A stretch of 64,000 bases of DNA from Coriaria nepalensis (taxonomy: Eukaryota > Streptophyta > Magnoliopsida > Cucurbitales > Coriariaceae): positions 5,466,001 to 5,530,000 of the forward strand of contig CP114500.1 in the NCBI GenBank assembly GCA_027186245.1, in the 5' to 3' direction. Made by a program: the position numbers and the translations under genes. The notes beneath the pieces are model-generated. The model was not told the origin of the DNA. It made no database searches and saw only the letters and a list, made by a program, of their open reading frames with translations. Positions 47,861 to 64,000 of this stretch are shown piece after piece (position 1 is the first letter of the stretch; the number at the start of each line of letters is the position of its first letter).

Positions 47861-49900
47861 GTCGTCGGATTAAATACGGTCGGATCGGTTGGATTAGATG
47901 AAAACTGCTCATTCCTAATTATTGATACCCATTTCTTAGAATGTGGATAATGAGATCACATCTATCGAGCTTTTATGGCAACTAGGACCTTATGGATCAT
48001 GGTCATTGCCATGTTAGCCGCTATGACCAATGCATCATTATGCGAGAATATGACCACTCATATCATCCACATCAAATGTGATGTTCGCTTTGCATTGTGC
48101 TTTGCTTCCGACACCATTGCTTTCTTTTCCTTGATGAATCTCCTCCTTCAGGTCCTACCACAATGATCTTCATTTTTTAGGTAGCAGATTAATGTCCAGG
48201 ATAAGGATCCTCAACTTTGCCATCTTATTATCTTTTTCTCTTCTTTTGCTTTGCTATCCATTATCACGATCTTCTCTTTTCATCACAGACTCTTAGAGGT
48301 GAGCCGGCTACTCTAATGTTTCTATCTCTCTCTTCAGGTGGGTACATTATTCAGTCTTATGCCCATGGTCCTTATGGAAATAGGAGTAGAGGTTTCTATT
48401 TCGATTCCTAAGATCAGCACTTAGTGGTGCCCACCTCCTAAATAGATCATGGTTCTCATTTTGAAAATTAGATTTGTGACGCTGATCTTATGAGCCTCGT
48501 CGACCACTTCATTATAACCTAGCTACTCATAGTGGTTAGATTTTCCTACTCATGTGGGTAAATAGTTCTCTTCTTTTTAGGCTTAGAGCAGTCTGAATAG
48601 CATCTTTTAGCCTTTTTATCTCTGGGTTAGTATTAGGGTTGTGAAAAATATGTGTATCCGCTATAACCGCTCGATCTACCCACTGATGGAGCGGATATGG
48701 TATATGTTTTTAGAAATTATTTTAGGCGGGTAAATATCTACCCGACCATAATATCTCGGCAAGTAATATATATCCACCCCTGGTTATTATTAATTTTTAT
48801 AAAAAAAAAAAAAAAAAACAGCTTTAACCATCTCTTAAATTAAACATCTTTATTCTTCTTTAAAATTTAACCAAAAAAAAAATAGGCGGGTGGATAACCG
48901 CCATATCCACCTATGCGGGGCGGTGGCAGATAATCGCCCTATCCATGGAGGAGTTGTGGAAGAGTCGGGCCCCCCTAGGAATTGTTTAGGATTTTCTTGT
49001 CCTTTGGCAGGAGCCCCATTTTCATTTGCTAGATTCATCTTGCTTGAAGTAGGTTGTTACTTGTAGGTTTGCGAGTTGATTCTATGAGACTTTTGAAATC
49101 TGAAGACATCGAGTCTCTATGATTGGTGCCTAACTCTTGATGCTGGAGTCTGCTCTAATAATATGCCTCTAATCGATCGAATATATAAGAATGAAAACAT
49201 GAAGGGAACTTAGGGGTTATGGCATACGAACCCGCTCCGATACTTAAGTTAGAAACCCCGATCGAGACAATTGATCTCTTAAACAATTGGAGTTATAAAT
49301 TGTGTACCTTATATATTATGAATGGTAGTATATGTCTCACCGGGGAGAGTCCTCATAGGACTCCCATGAGGACTGAACCTCCTTTGATGCCTAATTAATA
49401 GTCTTTTAAGAATCACTTTTCTTGATAGAGTTGTTGATGACTTAAATTCTTATCAATACTTTGGTATGTTACGTTGGTATATGGTCACAATTGATGGATT
49501 TTGAATATATGCGAAATTGAATAGGGTTTGGGCATGGATCTCTTGAGGGATTGAGAGAGGCTCAAGAAAAAGAGTAATTGTACACCCTAAAGCAATAAAC
49601 ACAAGAAGACAGTTTATAATGTAACCAGCTACCAGAGTCCGAGCATTTAGAAAAAATAGCTGCACTGAGTTGTGTTTGCAGAAGACATGTCAGAAACTCG
49701 TTACAGTATCTCGAATCACTTTTAACTTGCCAGGAAAAAAGATGGATAACTCTTGATTATATGTCAGATGATACACTCATTTCTCTAGAGGATAAAATTT
49801 AACAAATTATACGAAACTTGGAAGTGCTTTATCCCGCTAACAAAAAGAGAAAAAAAGAAAAAACCCTGGCTGATTGCTTTTTTTTAATATATATTTTTAA
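47861..49900. other. Intergenic, transposon-like debris
   Basis: At 48650-48975 GC-rich motifs (AACCGCCATATCCACC, GCGGGGCGGTGG) resemble a decayed hAT-like element without clear ends. At 49190-49380 a stretch with ACCCGCTCCGATACTTAAG resembles LTR or transposon consensus. It contains a hairpin (AGTCCTCAT and ATGAGGACT, 49348-49374). No gene supported. Confidence 0.35.
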
Positions 49901-54811
<4,911 letters not shown>

Positions 54812-55500
54812 GATCAATCTTCTTTCAATTCAGGCCAATCCAACGGCTGTAAACGCAGATTTCCACCCAGATTGGCTTCGAATTGTATATCTACCTATGC
54901 ATAATTTTAATACCCATAAAACTGGAGAGATTCGAACAAATTTCTAACGTACCCTCGAAGAATCTCTTTGAATATCTTTCCGATTGAATCAAAGCATCAT
55001 CATCATAACCCAGAAACCCAAATTGAAGGACACATTAAATGTAAAAAGGAGCTATAAATTGTGAATATAATCTTAAATGACACCTTGAAAAAAATGAAGA
55101 AAAATTCCAATTTGGGGAATGGAAAAGAAAAAAAAAAAGTTCTTCCCTAACTACAACATTCAGATCCCAGAAACCCCACCAGACCTTCAATCTCAGAGAG
55201 GAGAAAGAGGGGGGGAGGAGAGGAAAAAAACAGATCAGGTGGTCTTACTTGTTTATTTGTATTTTGTGTTTCGGAAAGAAAAAGGAAATACATTTTTATT
55301 TCTTTTTTTATAGTGAATATTCTCGATTACGAGAAAAGAACAGTAATAGGAATACGAGGGAGAGGGAGGGGCCAAGCCGGTCTCTTAATCTCTTCTCTCC
55401 CTCCCTCTGTTCTCCTCCTCGCTTAACTTGTCTAGCTTTTTCATAATTTAATATTAATAAAAATAAATAAATTTAATCTCTTTATATGGTTGCCAAAAGA
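54812..55500. other. Kinase gene 5' leader and promoter region
   Basis: No coding frame of note. The GA/CT-rich stretch at 55185-55430 is typical of a plant 5' UTR or core promoter for the minus-strand kinase gene. Confidence 0.4.
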
Positions 55501-55519
55501 GAAATAAAGGCATTAGGTC

Positions 55520-57770
55520 TTTAAGACATAGAGGAGGTCTTTAATCTGCCACCTTGAATCTAGAAGAAGCACAAACGATGAAAAAGCATCGATTATAACT
55601 ATTCCATTTAAAGGAGTAGAAACAGAAATAAATAAATGAGTCTCTAGAAAAGTAATTATACCAATTTGTCTATATAGACTTTTAGGAGAACAACTTTTCA
55701 GAGTAGAAATTGTTGTAAATACCATTTCGGCTTCAAAGATAACTCTTTCGTGAATAATGATGGACATTCCTCTGACAAAACCCCCTCCTCCAAGGGTAGA
55801 TATGAATTGGTCATCTAAAGAAATTTCAACAGAAATGATAGAATAATTAACTTCTAGGTTAACAAATTTGGGGATTAAAGAATTACAGGTACAAATTATC
55901 GAGGAACAATCTTTGTCCTTAGATAGTGATTCATCCACACCTTAAATAGCTAAAATGAGTTGGGGAAAGAACCCAACAAAGAGGCGTACTATCTAATAAG
56001 GCCTTTGTTGGAAGAAGGCTAGTAGTTTGACCCCATTTTGTTTGATTGAAGAAACATCACTAAATGGAATATAAATGGGATTTTAGAATACCAAGTGTGG
56101 CAAGTAGCCACTCAAATGATGATGTATGTTGAAGTTTGCTGTAATAATTAAAAAACGGTTCAAGATTCAGCAATTGCAAAAGCAATAATTTGAGGCCTTA
56201 CACGCCAATTAAAAGGCTGGTGTGATCATGCCCTATCATGTACATATAGATATAGAATCATGGTTGCCGTTAAAATAGAAACTATAGTGAAAAACAACCT
56301 CCAAGGGCAAAGGGAAGTCTCTAATGCAGTAAACACATTAGTTTACTCGCTCACCTTGTATTTATACGGAAATGCTTCAAACTGCATTAACAAGACATAT
56401 GAGCAATTAATGAGACTTAAGTTTCTCAATCTATCTCATTAGAAGTGGTACAATGATATTTTCCTTACTAAAGTACTATAGAGATCAGACTGTAATGCTA
56501 AATACTGGAAATAACATTTTTTTCGGGATTACCTGAACTCTTTACATCAAGAGTATTAGAAAAACTAAAGGTAAATGGCACCATTCCTTGGGCCAATTAT
56601 ACATATGGAGAAATCTCCCGAGCGGTAGAAGACGAAGCAATACAATTATGCAATGACATAAAGTTTCGCTCCAAAATTGCTAGATAGAACTCCAACAGGA
56701 AAAGAGCCTTAGGAGATTTTTGTGAACAGATTGGATTAAGCCCAATGAAAGGAGAAAAGAAATGAAAATTCTTCTCGAAGAAAAACTCTTCAAAGAAATA
56801 TTTACATGCTAAAGAAAAGTCAAAGTTCAAAAAAAAAATTTAGGAAATCAAATCATAAATCTTCTCCATAAAAACTACGAAAGTTCCCACTTGTTTCAAA
56901 TGTGGGAAAGTTAGCATTACAAAAATAAATGCAATTTAAAGGAGAAGATAAATGAAATGGCACTGGACGAAGGATTAAAAAAGTCCATTTGTCACATTTT
57001 AATAAATGAGTCAGAATCTGACAAAGACATACTTCTTCAAATAGAGAAATCTTTTTCCTTAGAAGACTTAGCCTCCTCAAAAAGCAATGAAGTTTGCAAC
57101 TATGAAGGAGTATGCCAGGATTGTTTCCTGAAGTCTATAATGGGAATAAATGGTCTCAACATAAATGTCCTCACCAAAGAACATGGGGATATCTTGGAAA
57201 ATTTCGATAAAATCCAAGATCGAGAATCAAAAGAAAAATTGATACAAGCCCTACTAAGAGAAAGGGATGAACCAAAAAATGCAATGGAAGAAAAGATAGA
57301 TTTGATGGCTTCCAGATATTCGATCACCGAAATCCAAAATAGACATTTGGATAAAGGGAAAGTCAAAAGAGAATCCTCCCTAGATGACTTTAAGCATGAG
57401 ATCAACATGCTAAAAAAGGAAATATAAAATATAAAGGCTAGAGTCTCGGAATCAGAATTGAGAGATAACAATGTTGAATCTTCTAAATCAAGTGCTATTA
57501 ACTAGGCTAATCTAGAAATAGGCTCATCAGAAAAGGCCCCATTGGCCTATGAAGATACATCGATTTTGACCTTTTAGAATCAGCCTACGGTAGAATGGAT
57601 AAATGCAATAAATAGAGTAATATCCTAAAAATAGTACTCTACTGTCACCATTATAGTTAATATGGAATTTATCCTAAGAACAAAAGTACAAATAGATTCT
57701 GGTAATTATGAGAGGAGTATATTCATCGTCTATTCTTACGATGAAAGAAAATAAAATTATAAAAGAACAC
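55520..57770 (+). mobile_element. Decayed endogenous pararetrovirus-like element (partial)
   Basis: Plus-strand coding remnants appear in the order seen in plant caulimovirid-type polyproteins. A region that may be movement-protein-like (about 55590-55940) has several stops. A capsid-like region (about 56100-56880) follows. A broken zinc knuckle (CFKCGK at about 56893, second half lost) comes next. A coiled-coil-rich open stretch of 156 residues (56957-57427) follows it. Then comes a protease-like part with an aspartyl active-site triad DSG near 57697. No reverse transcriptase is present downstream, because the GRAS gene follows, so the 3' part is missing. Stops and shifts occur throughout and no product can be functional. 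The minus-strand open frame at 55513-55938 is a shadow of it. A gag-like retroelement is the alternative. Confidence 0.5.
56957..57427 (+). pseudogene. Longest open stretch of the pararetrovirus-like element
   Basis: 156 codons, polar, rich in E, K and D, with heptad-like spacing near the end (DDFKHEINMLKKEI). It directly follows the broken zinc knuckle with one or two stops between, so it is an inner piece of a polyprotein and not a separate gene. It ends at a TAA, and a protease-like segment follows after further stops. Confidence 0.5.
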
Positions 57771-57914
57771 CAAAATAATACATGATATAGTAATTAGGAC
57801 TTCTTTAAAGTTCAAATTCGATAATGTTAGTCACTTCTTGTGATACAAGATTAAAATGTCCATATATAGTTAGATTAACCAAACATTCATATTATAATTA
57901 CATGCAGCTATGAG

Positions 57915-59435
57915 CTATCTGGCAGCAGTAGAACAAGTCCATGAAGAAGCAGTGTATAAACAAGTATCCTTCCATCCAAGCTTAAGTGTCCCATACTCTC
58001 CTTGCACAAGGCTGTATCCATGACCAGGAGGGAACATGTTCAACATCAGCTGTGCTTGAGCCATTGAATTTCCACTCATTGGAATTTGTATCAAATAATT
58101 CTTCAACTCACTCCTCCAATGCCTAAACCTCTCCTCTCCACTTCTTGATGGCCCTCCTATTGCTAATATATTGTTGATTTCCCTATACAAAATGCAATTC
58201 TCCACCTCATACCTGCTTGAATCATCGATGCCGAAATTTGCTCCGAGCGAGTCGAAAATGGATGAATAGTAATGAAGAGAACTGATAAAACGGTCGAGAA
58301 ACGATGCCCCATGTAAGATATCTTGCTCTACCAATGTAAAGATTTGTGGCCTCAATTGTTGAATAAGTCTCAATGTCTTCCAATCGGGTCCAATTGCATC
58401 GTATAGAGAATGTTGTACCCAATGCACTGCTAATGTCTCTTCATGCCTTACTTGCACCATGGACGCATCAACTTCTCCGAATTTTCTTGCAATTGGGTGG
58501 AACTCAAATGACATTCCGAGCCGTTTAGCGAAATTCGATAGCTGTTTCCCCGTGTCCACCAAAATCTCCATAGATGAGCCCATGCCTGTCAGTCTGACAT
58601 GTGGTGGGCCCTCAATGCGAGTGGCTAGGATGTGGAATAGGGCTGGCCATTGCAGGCCTTGCATGATGTCGAGGTCGATGATGTGGACTCGATCACGACG
58701 ATGGAAAGCCTCGAGTATGGCTTGGTTCGAAGTGAAGTGTGAAAATTTGATGAAGGGGGAAATGTTGTTGAAGACTTGGAAAGTGGCATGAACACTCCTG
58801 TAATTGATCAAAGGGTAACAAATACCAAGCCATGAGTTGATAACCCTGCTAGACATTGCCTTGGCGAAATAGGCAACGACCCGCTCGGCGCATGAAGGCC
58901 CATACGGCGACACCATTTGGGATAACTCTAACAACATTTGATGCGCCTCGCCAAGATTATCGTCTGAGATTGCAGCTGCACACTCAAAGAGGAGGGTAAT
59001 CAGGGTTAATCCATGATCATGATCTACCCTCTTAATCAACTCCTTAGTTCCACCATTTTCAATATGCACTTGTAGCTCATTGTTTGTTGGTAGGATTAGC
59101 TCATTTCCACTGACATCAGCATCGACATGGGCTTTCCGGGCTATTTTCTTCGGTCTCAAGTCATCTGAAGAGGAGACGAAGTTGATCATCCCTGTGGGCC
59201 CCATGAATGAGCCTGAATATGGGACGTCATCAATGAGTTGTTTTGTAATATGATCCACCCATTGTGAGAGCTCGTTCGACTCCGTGTTTATGCATTGGTT
59301 TTCCATTATCGGCTTGGGGAACGGATTGTTGGAGATTAATGCTGGAAATCTTAGAGTTGAGTATTCCCAAGGTTCATGAGGCTGTATGATCTCTAATGCC
59401 CCATGATTGATAACTTCAAATCCCCCCCCTTTCAT
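57915..59435 (-). CDS. GRAS transcription factor, SCARECROW type
   Basis: An intronless 506-residue gene, as is usual for GRAS. The N-terminus (1-140) is variable, with QWVDHITKQLIDDVPYSG at 58-75 and a basic RPKKIARK at 94-101 that may act in nuclear import. The GRAS domain fills 141-506. It has leucine heptad region I (TLLFECAAAISDDNLGEAHQ), the VHIID motif at 250-254 within RRDRVHIIDLDIMQGLQWP, and heptad region II around 282-320. The PFYRE region follows (VAHWVQHSLYD-type core at 336-346, YREINNILAIGGPSRSGEERF). The SAW motif ends it (LKLGWKDTCLYTASSWTC). The VHIIDLDIMQGLQWP and GGPSRSGE signatures are those of the SCR/SCL23 group, which controls ground-tissue and radial patterning together with SHR-type partners. 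The exact orthologue is not determined. The gene looks intact. Confidence 0.93.
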   Translation of the reverse strand: MKGGGFEVINHGALEIIQPHEPWEYSTLRFPALISNNPFPKPIMENQCINTESNELSQWVDHITKQLIDDVPYSGSFMGPTGMINFVSSSDDLRPKKIARKAHVDADVSGNELILPTNNELQVHIENGGTKELIKRVDHDHGLTLITLLFECAAAISDDNLGEAHQMLLELSQMVSPYGPSCAERVVAYFAKAMSSRVINSWLGICYPLINYRSVHATFQVFNNISPFIKFSHFTSNQAILEAFHRRDRVHIIDLDIMQGLQWPALFHILATRIEGPPHVRLTGMGSSMEILVDTGKQLSNFAKRLGMSFEFHPIARKFGEVDASMVQVRHEETLAVHWVQHSLYDAIGPDWKTLRLIQQLRPQIFTLVEQDILHGASFLDRFISSLHYYSSIFDSLGANFGIDDSSRYEVENCILYREINNILAIGGPSRSGEERFRHWRSELKNYLIQIPMSGNSMAQAQLMLNMFPPGHGYSLVQGEYGTLKLGWKDTCLYTASSWTCSTAAR

Positions 59436-60099
59436 GTGTGAAAGAATGTGACTGCTACGTACACTACAGAGGGAGCGTGTGTGAGAAAGGGAGAGAGAGA
59501 GGAAAAACGATGGTGAGGGAGATTGTCAAGGAAAGCTTGTGGGCAGTTTTTAAAGGTGGATTTTTTTAGAAACTAAAGATCATGGCCAAAGAAAGAGTCT
59601 TCAGTGATGCAATTGATCTAATTAATTAGTATTCATTTGGAACATAAATTGATTAGTTGTTATTTTAATCCAAGAGGATGGCCGGCATAGCCAAGACAAC
59701 TAGAAAAATGTTGAGTTGCTTCAGTCCAAAATCCAACGTGGTTTGGAAGTGATTTTTCTCTTTTTTATTTTTATTTTTTATAACTCGAGTCTTAAACATT
59801 TGTCAGAGATCTAATTGGTCTCAGATTAAGGTTAATTCATTAATCTGTTAATGATGATGAATTACCTGTTAATGAGAAAATCTGTAAGAATAAAACAAGA
59901 TTTTATTCCCCCACATCAACTTTTGTCGTTAGCAGTTTTGATTTACGTATCCTACTGGGATTACCCGCCTTTAAAATGGTACTCATCTTCTAAACATAGA
60001 AGTAAGCCCCCAAAAACGATAGATGAAGAGATATAACCAGTTCTATATCAAATTGAAGAGAGATAAGATGTTGTGCTCAACATTGAATACCTTACAGGA
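59436..60099. other. GRAS 5' flank
   Basis: A GA-rich leader (GAGAGAGAGAGG) at 59480-59520 and an otherwise plain intergenic stretch. No gene supported. Confidence 0.4.
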
Positions 60100-60871
60100 T
60101 CAATGCTTTGAGATAAACGAGAGTTTATTGTCTTTCATAGCCTTTTTTTTTTTTTTCATGTAACGGAATATGATTAGACAGACAATAAGATTGATGACTA
60201 GCATAAGACATAGGCCGATGAAGGAAGCAATGAGAGCCCCAGAATCGTGATCACAATAAGTGCCGAAGTTATCACATATCTTGTTCCATTGAGCATGCCT
60301 ATTCCTATTCTTCCCGAGCTCTGCCATGAATGTAGCCGGCTCCGTCTTCTGCTGCCACTAGACCCCCACTGTCAACTCCATCATCATGGATACATACAAT
60401 TAGTTATACCCAATTCGATATAGAACACTATAAACATAAGGAAATACTAATTAAAAATTATTTGTCCGAACGATATTCGATCATATATACCATGTCTAAG
60501 ATGGCAATGATTGCAAAGCGGAATCCCTTGCAATCAACCTTATGTCCTATAACATCCATCACTATTATCACCCAGTTATGCAGCAGACTGGCCATTCCAT
60601 TTGCTACCACAAAGAAACTGTAACACAAAAAATAACATTTATAAGAAAGCATATTGTTCAAATACATATAAATCTTCTAAAATTGATCACAAGCTTACAT
60701 AAAAGCTGGGGTATGATCAAACTGAGCTGTTATACTGGTTTCGACCGGGTTATTCCCGACGGTCGCAACCACAAAGGTTTTGGTCTGTTTGTTTACACCC
60801 ATCACAATCATTGCCGAGGCTGTCGCAAAGGAAGCTAGCAACCTCAGCGAAACAAGCACCCATTTATGCAT
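60100..60871 (-). pseudogene. CASPL1D: CASP-like membrane protein (CASPL1D type), third exon damaged
   Basis: CASP-like proteins are four-pass plasma-membrane proteins related to the Casparian-strip scaffolds. Exon 1 (60699-60871) encodes MHKWVLVSLRLLASFATASA through VATVGNNPVETSITAQFDHT. Exon 2 (60491-60617) encodes FFVVANGMASLLHNW through DCKGFRFAIIAILDM. Exon 3 ends at 60100 and encodes MAELGKNRNRHAQWNKICDN, YCDHDSGALIASFIGL and the last membrane segment. At the start of exon 3 the expected third membrane segment is broken: LTVGV is followed by TAG (60358-60360), then by sequence shifted out of frame and back. Using the AG of that TAG as splice acceptor keeps the frame open but leaves WQQKTEPATF in place of the hydrophobic segment. 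The usual cytosolic N-terminus is also short. Probably a recent pseudogene or a sequence error. Confidence 0.8.
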
Positions 60872-62217
60872 GTGACAGTGAGAAATAAATTAGATTTTAT
60901 ATTTTCTAATTTTTTTTATGCAAATAAAAATAATTTAATATTAAAAAATTTTTACACCCTTTAATTTATATATATATATATATAAATTACTTATAGATTT
61001 TTTTAGATTTATTATATTATAAGTAAATTTTTTTAAGATTTTAAATATTATAAATAAATCCTTTAAATTAGACTTAAATTATAAATAAGTTCAATTACCA
61101 TAAAGTTTTGACCGTGGATTATTTATATTTGAAAAAAAAAAAAAACCTAAAATTACTATTACATTTATACGCACAAGCAGCTACCAATTACCCACTCTGT
61201 TATAATTTAGTTCGAATTTCAAATCTCATGAATTTGGGAGAGTGGAATATTGTATGTGCATTTGAGACGGGAGAAATTATTTAAGTTTTCATTTTTCTTT
61301 AATTTTTTATGCAAATAAAAATAATCGAATATCAAATTTAATAAGAATTGGACTTACTTATAAAATATGAAGGAATTCACTTATCATTTCTAAAATTATT
61401 AAGAGTTTCATATATAATATTAATAAATTTTAAAAAAATTATAAATAATTTTTATTTATTTATTTATAAATCTTAAAGATTCGCTTATATTTTTTATATT
61501 TATTTTATTCATAAATAATTCATAAAAGTCTTTTAGTTAGTAAAAATTATTGACCAATAACAATAGGACTTACTTGTAATTTAGTCAAAATCTAAAGAAA
61601 TTTACTTAAGAGTTCAAGATTTATAATAGGGTTTAATTAAAATTTTAATTCATATATACTTCGTTTTTTATAAATTCGTCCTTATTTAATTTTTGGTTAA
61701 TTTTTCAGTCCTTATATAATCTAAATAAGATTTTCTAATCCTTATGATCATATTTAAATAACAGTGTTGATGTGGTATACTGATATAGTATCATACGTCA
61801 TTAAAAAATATATATTTATTATTTTTCATCCTTAATCTTTCATTATTTTTAATTTCATTATTAAATTTTTATTATAAATTTTAATCCAATTTTCCATTTT
61901 TTTTCCATGTGTTTTTTTAGTGTTAAAAAAATCCAAATCTGATTTTTCGTCAAAAAAAAAAAAAGGGGGGGATTGAATCGATCAAATGAATGATCCGATC
62001 TTTTCGTGAAGTATCCAAAACAGATTACTCGGTTCTTTGCAAGAAACGTAGTGGAATTGATCCAATCATTTACAAAGAACGAGGTCCGATCGATTCGTAT
62101 CTTCCTCTCGACGAACCAAATCCAATCAATCCGGTTTATCAACTTGAAAAAAAAATCAAAAAAATTTAAAAACAATAAAAGAAAAAGAAAATTTGAACCT
62201 CCATCGGAGGTCTAGTT
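60872..62217. other. AT-rich intergenic DNA
   Basis: Mostly AT-rich with a (TA)n run near 60967 and repeated TTATAAAT blocks. No gene seen. At 61960-62120 there is a more complex stretch rich in GATC and CGAT motifs (GATTGAATCGATCAAATGAA) of unknown nature. Confidence 0.4.
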
Positions 62218-62886
62218 AAGAGGTGGCAAAATGAGCTGGCACGGCCTGGCCCGACATTGCACATATTATGTCGTGTCGTGCCCGGCACAAATTGGCCCAT
62301 ATTATGTCTGTGCCCGTACCTAAAAATAAAAGCACGACACGACATTAATACAGTAACGGGCTATAAACTTGTTGTATCGGCCTATGGGCTTATTTCAGCT
62401 CATGTGCTTGTTTTGGCCTGTGAACTTATTACGACCCGTGGGCTCGAAAACTTTTATTTTTAAAAAAAATTATTTTTAAATAAAAGAAGAATTTTAAAGT
62501 GATTAGTAAAATAATAATAATATAACACATATTTTGTATATTATTAATCGTTCATAATAGTTATTATTTAGTAAATCAAAAGTTAGTACCATTAATAATT
62601 TAAATTATAAATATTATAATTAATATTATTTGACCAAATAAGATCTTACATTAATTGAAAGGTGTTTAACATACAAAATAATTTATGGAGAAAAAACTCC
62701 TAAGATTAGGAAGCGCTTTTGAATCCGTACTTCGGACGGGCCCAAAAAGGTCATATCATGCTCGGTGCCAGCCCATGTTCCCGCATAGTTGGGCACAACA
62801 CAGCCTGGCACCCATGCTCATGTTGTGCTTTTTTCGTGCCGTGTCGTGCGTGCTCGTGCCGGCCCGACTCATTTTGCCACCTCTAA
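62218..62886. mobile_element. hAT-like non-autonomous element, copy 2
   Basis: Clear terminal inverted repeats: AAGAGGTGGCAAAATGAGC at the left, and at the right GACTCATTTTGCCACCTCTAA, which is the inverse of TTAGAGGTGGCAAAATGAG. Subterminal parts are GC-rich with repeated GTCGTGTCGTGCC. The core is AT-rich. Flanks GTCTAGTT and ATCTGGTT match at six of eight positions. It is the same family as 43425-44097, in the opposite orientation. No transposase frame. Confidence 0.85.
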
Positions 62887-63553
62887 TCTGGTTCAAACAA
62901 TTTTTTTTTCTTTTCTCTTTTCGGGTTCATCTTTCTCGTGAAGAATAAGAAGAATAAAATCGATTGGATCTAGTTAATTGAGAATAAGAATTATTTTGAT
63001 CCCTTTTTTTCCAATTAAATTATATATAAATTAATAAATTAATAAAAAAATACATAATAATAAATTAATAAAAGACGAGTTACACATAAAATAATACTAT
63101 AATTAACCTTTTATAATATCAAATATGTTATTTTTTTTCTCTCTCTCCATCTTATACATCCTTCTATTTTATTTTTTATTTTTTATTTTTTTATATATAA
63201 GTAGATTGTATGTTAGATAAATTAGGTATACTCTTTCAATTGATGTTGATGTCTTTATATTACTTCTGCTTTTCAGAACAAAATAAATACTCATAAAGCC
63301 AGCACTTTTTTTTTTTTTTTTTTTGCAAACCCAAATGACACTATGACAGTGACACTCGTAATTAAGAAAAATAATTATAATTAAAAAAAAAATCAAAATA
63401 CAAGTAGATTATTTAATTTATTAGGAATCTAATAGAATATTTATAAATAAAAAAATAAAAAAAAAATGAGGGAAGTCTTGAATTGAAGACGTCTCGATGA
63501 CTCTCGATCTAAGGAAATATCAGAGACCAAAAAACAGGGTTGAATTTTGAATA

Positions 63554-63576
63554 AGCTTAGCTTAGCTTAGCTTAGT
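63554..63576. repeat. (AGCTT)n repeat
   Basis: Four and a half copies of AGCTT, followed by AGTAGTAGTAATAAT. Confidence 0.9.
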
Positions 63577-63686
63577 AGTAGTAATAATATTGCATTAGAG
63601 ATCCATTTTTTTTTTCTTTTGCCAAAAGTATTAGACAGCTCCCTCTATCTAAATTATCCTTAATTAACTATTTTTGGCCACTGAAC

Positions 63687-63719
<33 letters not shown>
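63687..63719. repeat. (TTA)n microsatellite
   Basis: About eleven TTA units in a row. Confidence 0.9.
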
Positions 63720-63721
<2 letters not shown>

Positions 63722-64000
63722 TCAAAGCATTTATGAATTATTGCTTACTCGAGAGCCAATTAAGAATGTCTACAATTCATTTGTTACATTTTAGAGAATA
63801 ATGTAATAGAAGTTTAGTTTAGTATAGTGATGTCGACAATGATCGGCAAAACAAGAGCTTGACATATGGCACTCATACAGATAATAAGTAAAGATGGAAT
63901 ACTTTTTGCCCATGTTTTTAGACTTTTTTTTGTTTTAGTGGGAATGCTAAAAGAAAATAGGGCATAGATTTATGAGTAAAAATCTTTATTAGATATTTAT

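Larger units (their letters stand above)
62887..64000. other. AT-rich intergenic DNA
   Basis: No gene recognised. It holds the simple repeats listed separately and poly-T or poly-A runs. Confidence 0.4.

Noticed and set aside
47975..48166. 63-codon frame with a signal-like start
   Set aside because: No family, no promoter, and it lies in repeat-rich DNA.
55513..55938. 141-codon minus-strand frame
   Set aside because: The antisense of the degenerate plus-strand pararetrovirus-like region explains it better. Its own translation matches nothing I know.
57100..57471. 123-codon minus-strand frame
   Set aside because: Shadow of the 56957-57427 open stretch.
58459..58791. 110-codon plus-strand frame
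   Set aside because: Antisense of the GRAS domain.

Overview
The window is nuclear DNA of a flowering plant, almost certainly a eudicot. The evidence is spliced genes with GT-AG introns, AT-rich intergenic DNA, Ty1/copia retrotransposons and hAT-type miniature elements, and plant-specific families: phytochelatin synthase, a GRAS factor, a CASP-like protein and PPR proteins. No bacterial, organellar or CRISPR-like signal was seen. The species cannot be named from the sequence.

Layout. 1-2.2 kb is unassigned and may hold an LTR-like fragment. 2.2-3.4 kb is a decayed P-class PPR gene (+). 4.5-6.0 kb is an intact aromatic amino-acid permease-like gene (-) with two G-boxes upstream. 6.3-15.3 kb is a nested retrotransposon block: a 5'-truncated copia element (+) whose 3' LTR is split by a second, complete but dead copia element (-). 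15.3-20.4 kb is AT-rich with two palindrome-rich repeat arrays. 20.8-21.3 kb is a small gene resembling EDA6 (+). 21.3-25.9 kb is intergenic with a complete hAT-like miniature element. 26.0-31.3 kb is the mitochondrial succinyl-CoA ligase beta gene (+, 12 exons, 422 codons resolved). 33.0-36.4 kb is a phytochelatin synthase gene (-, 7 exons resolved, usual last exon not found, hAT-like insertion in intron 6). 36.4-41 kb is intergenic with a CACTA-type end and short repeats. 41.1-42.6 kb is an intronless secreted LRR protein gene (+). 42.6-49.9 kb holds miniature elements, repeats and gene fragments. 49.9-54.8 kb is a casein kinase 1-like gene (-, 14 exons, 464 codons). 55.5-57.8 kb is a decayed element resembling an endogenous pararetrovirus (+). 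57.9-59.4 kb is an intronless GRAS gene of the SCARECROW type (-). 60.1-60.9 kb is a damaged CASP-like gene (-). 60.9-64 kb is intergenic with another hAT-like miniature element.

The genes are an ordinary unlinked plant set and do not form a pathway. Succinyl-CoA ligase works in the mitochondrial TCA cycle, phytochelatin synthase in cytosolic metal detoxification, casein kinase 1 and GRAS in signalling and transcription, and the LRR and CASP-like proteins at the cell surface.

Exon coordinates were derived by matching GT-AG boundaries and reading phase to the known protein families. For the kinase, ligase and synthase the phases close exactly. I found no convincing undescribed system. The most notable items are the nested retroelements, the phytochelatin synthase without its usual last exon, the CASP-like gene with a disrupted third membrane segment, and several arrays whose units are themselves palindromes.
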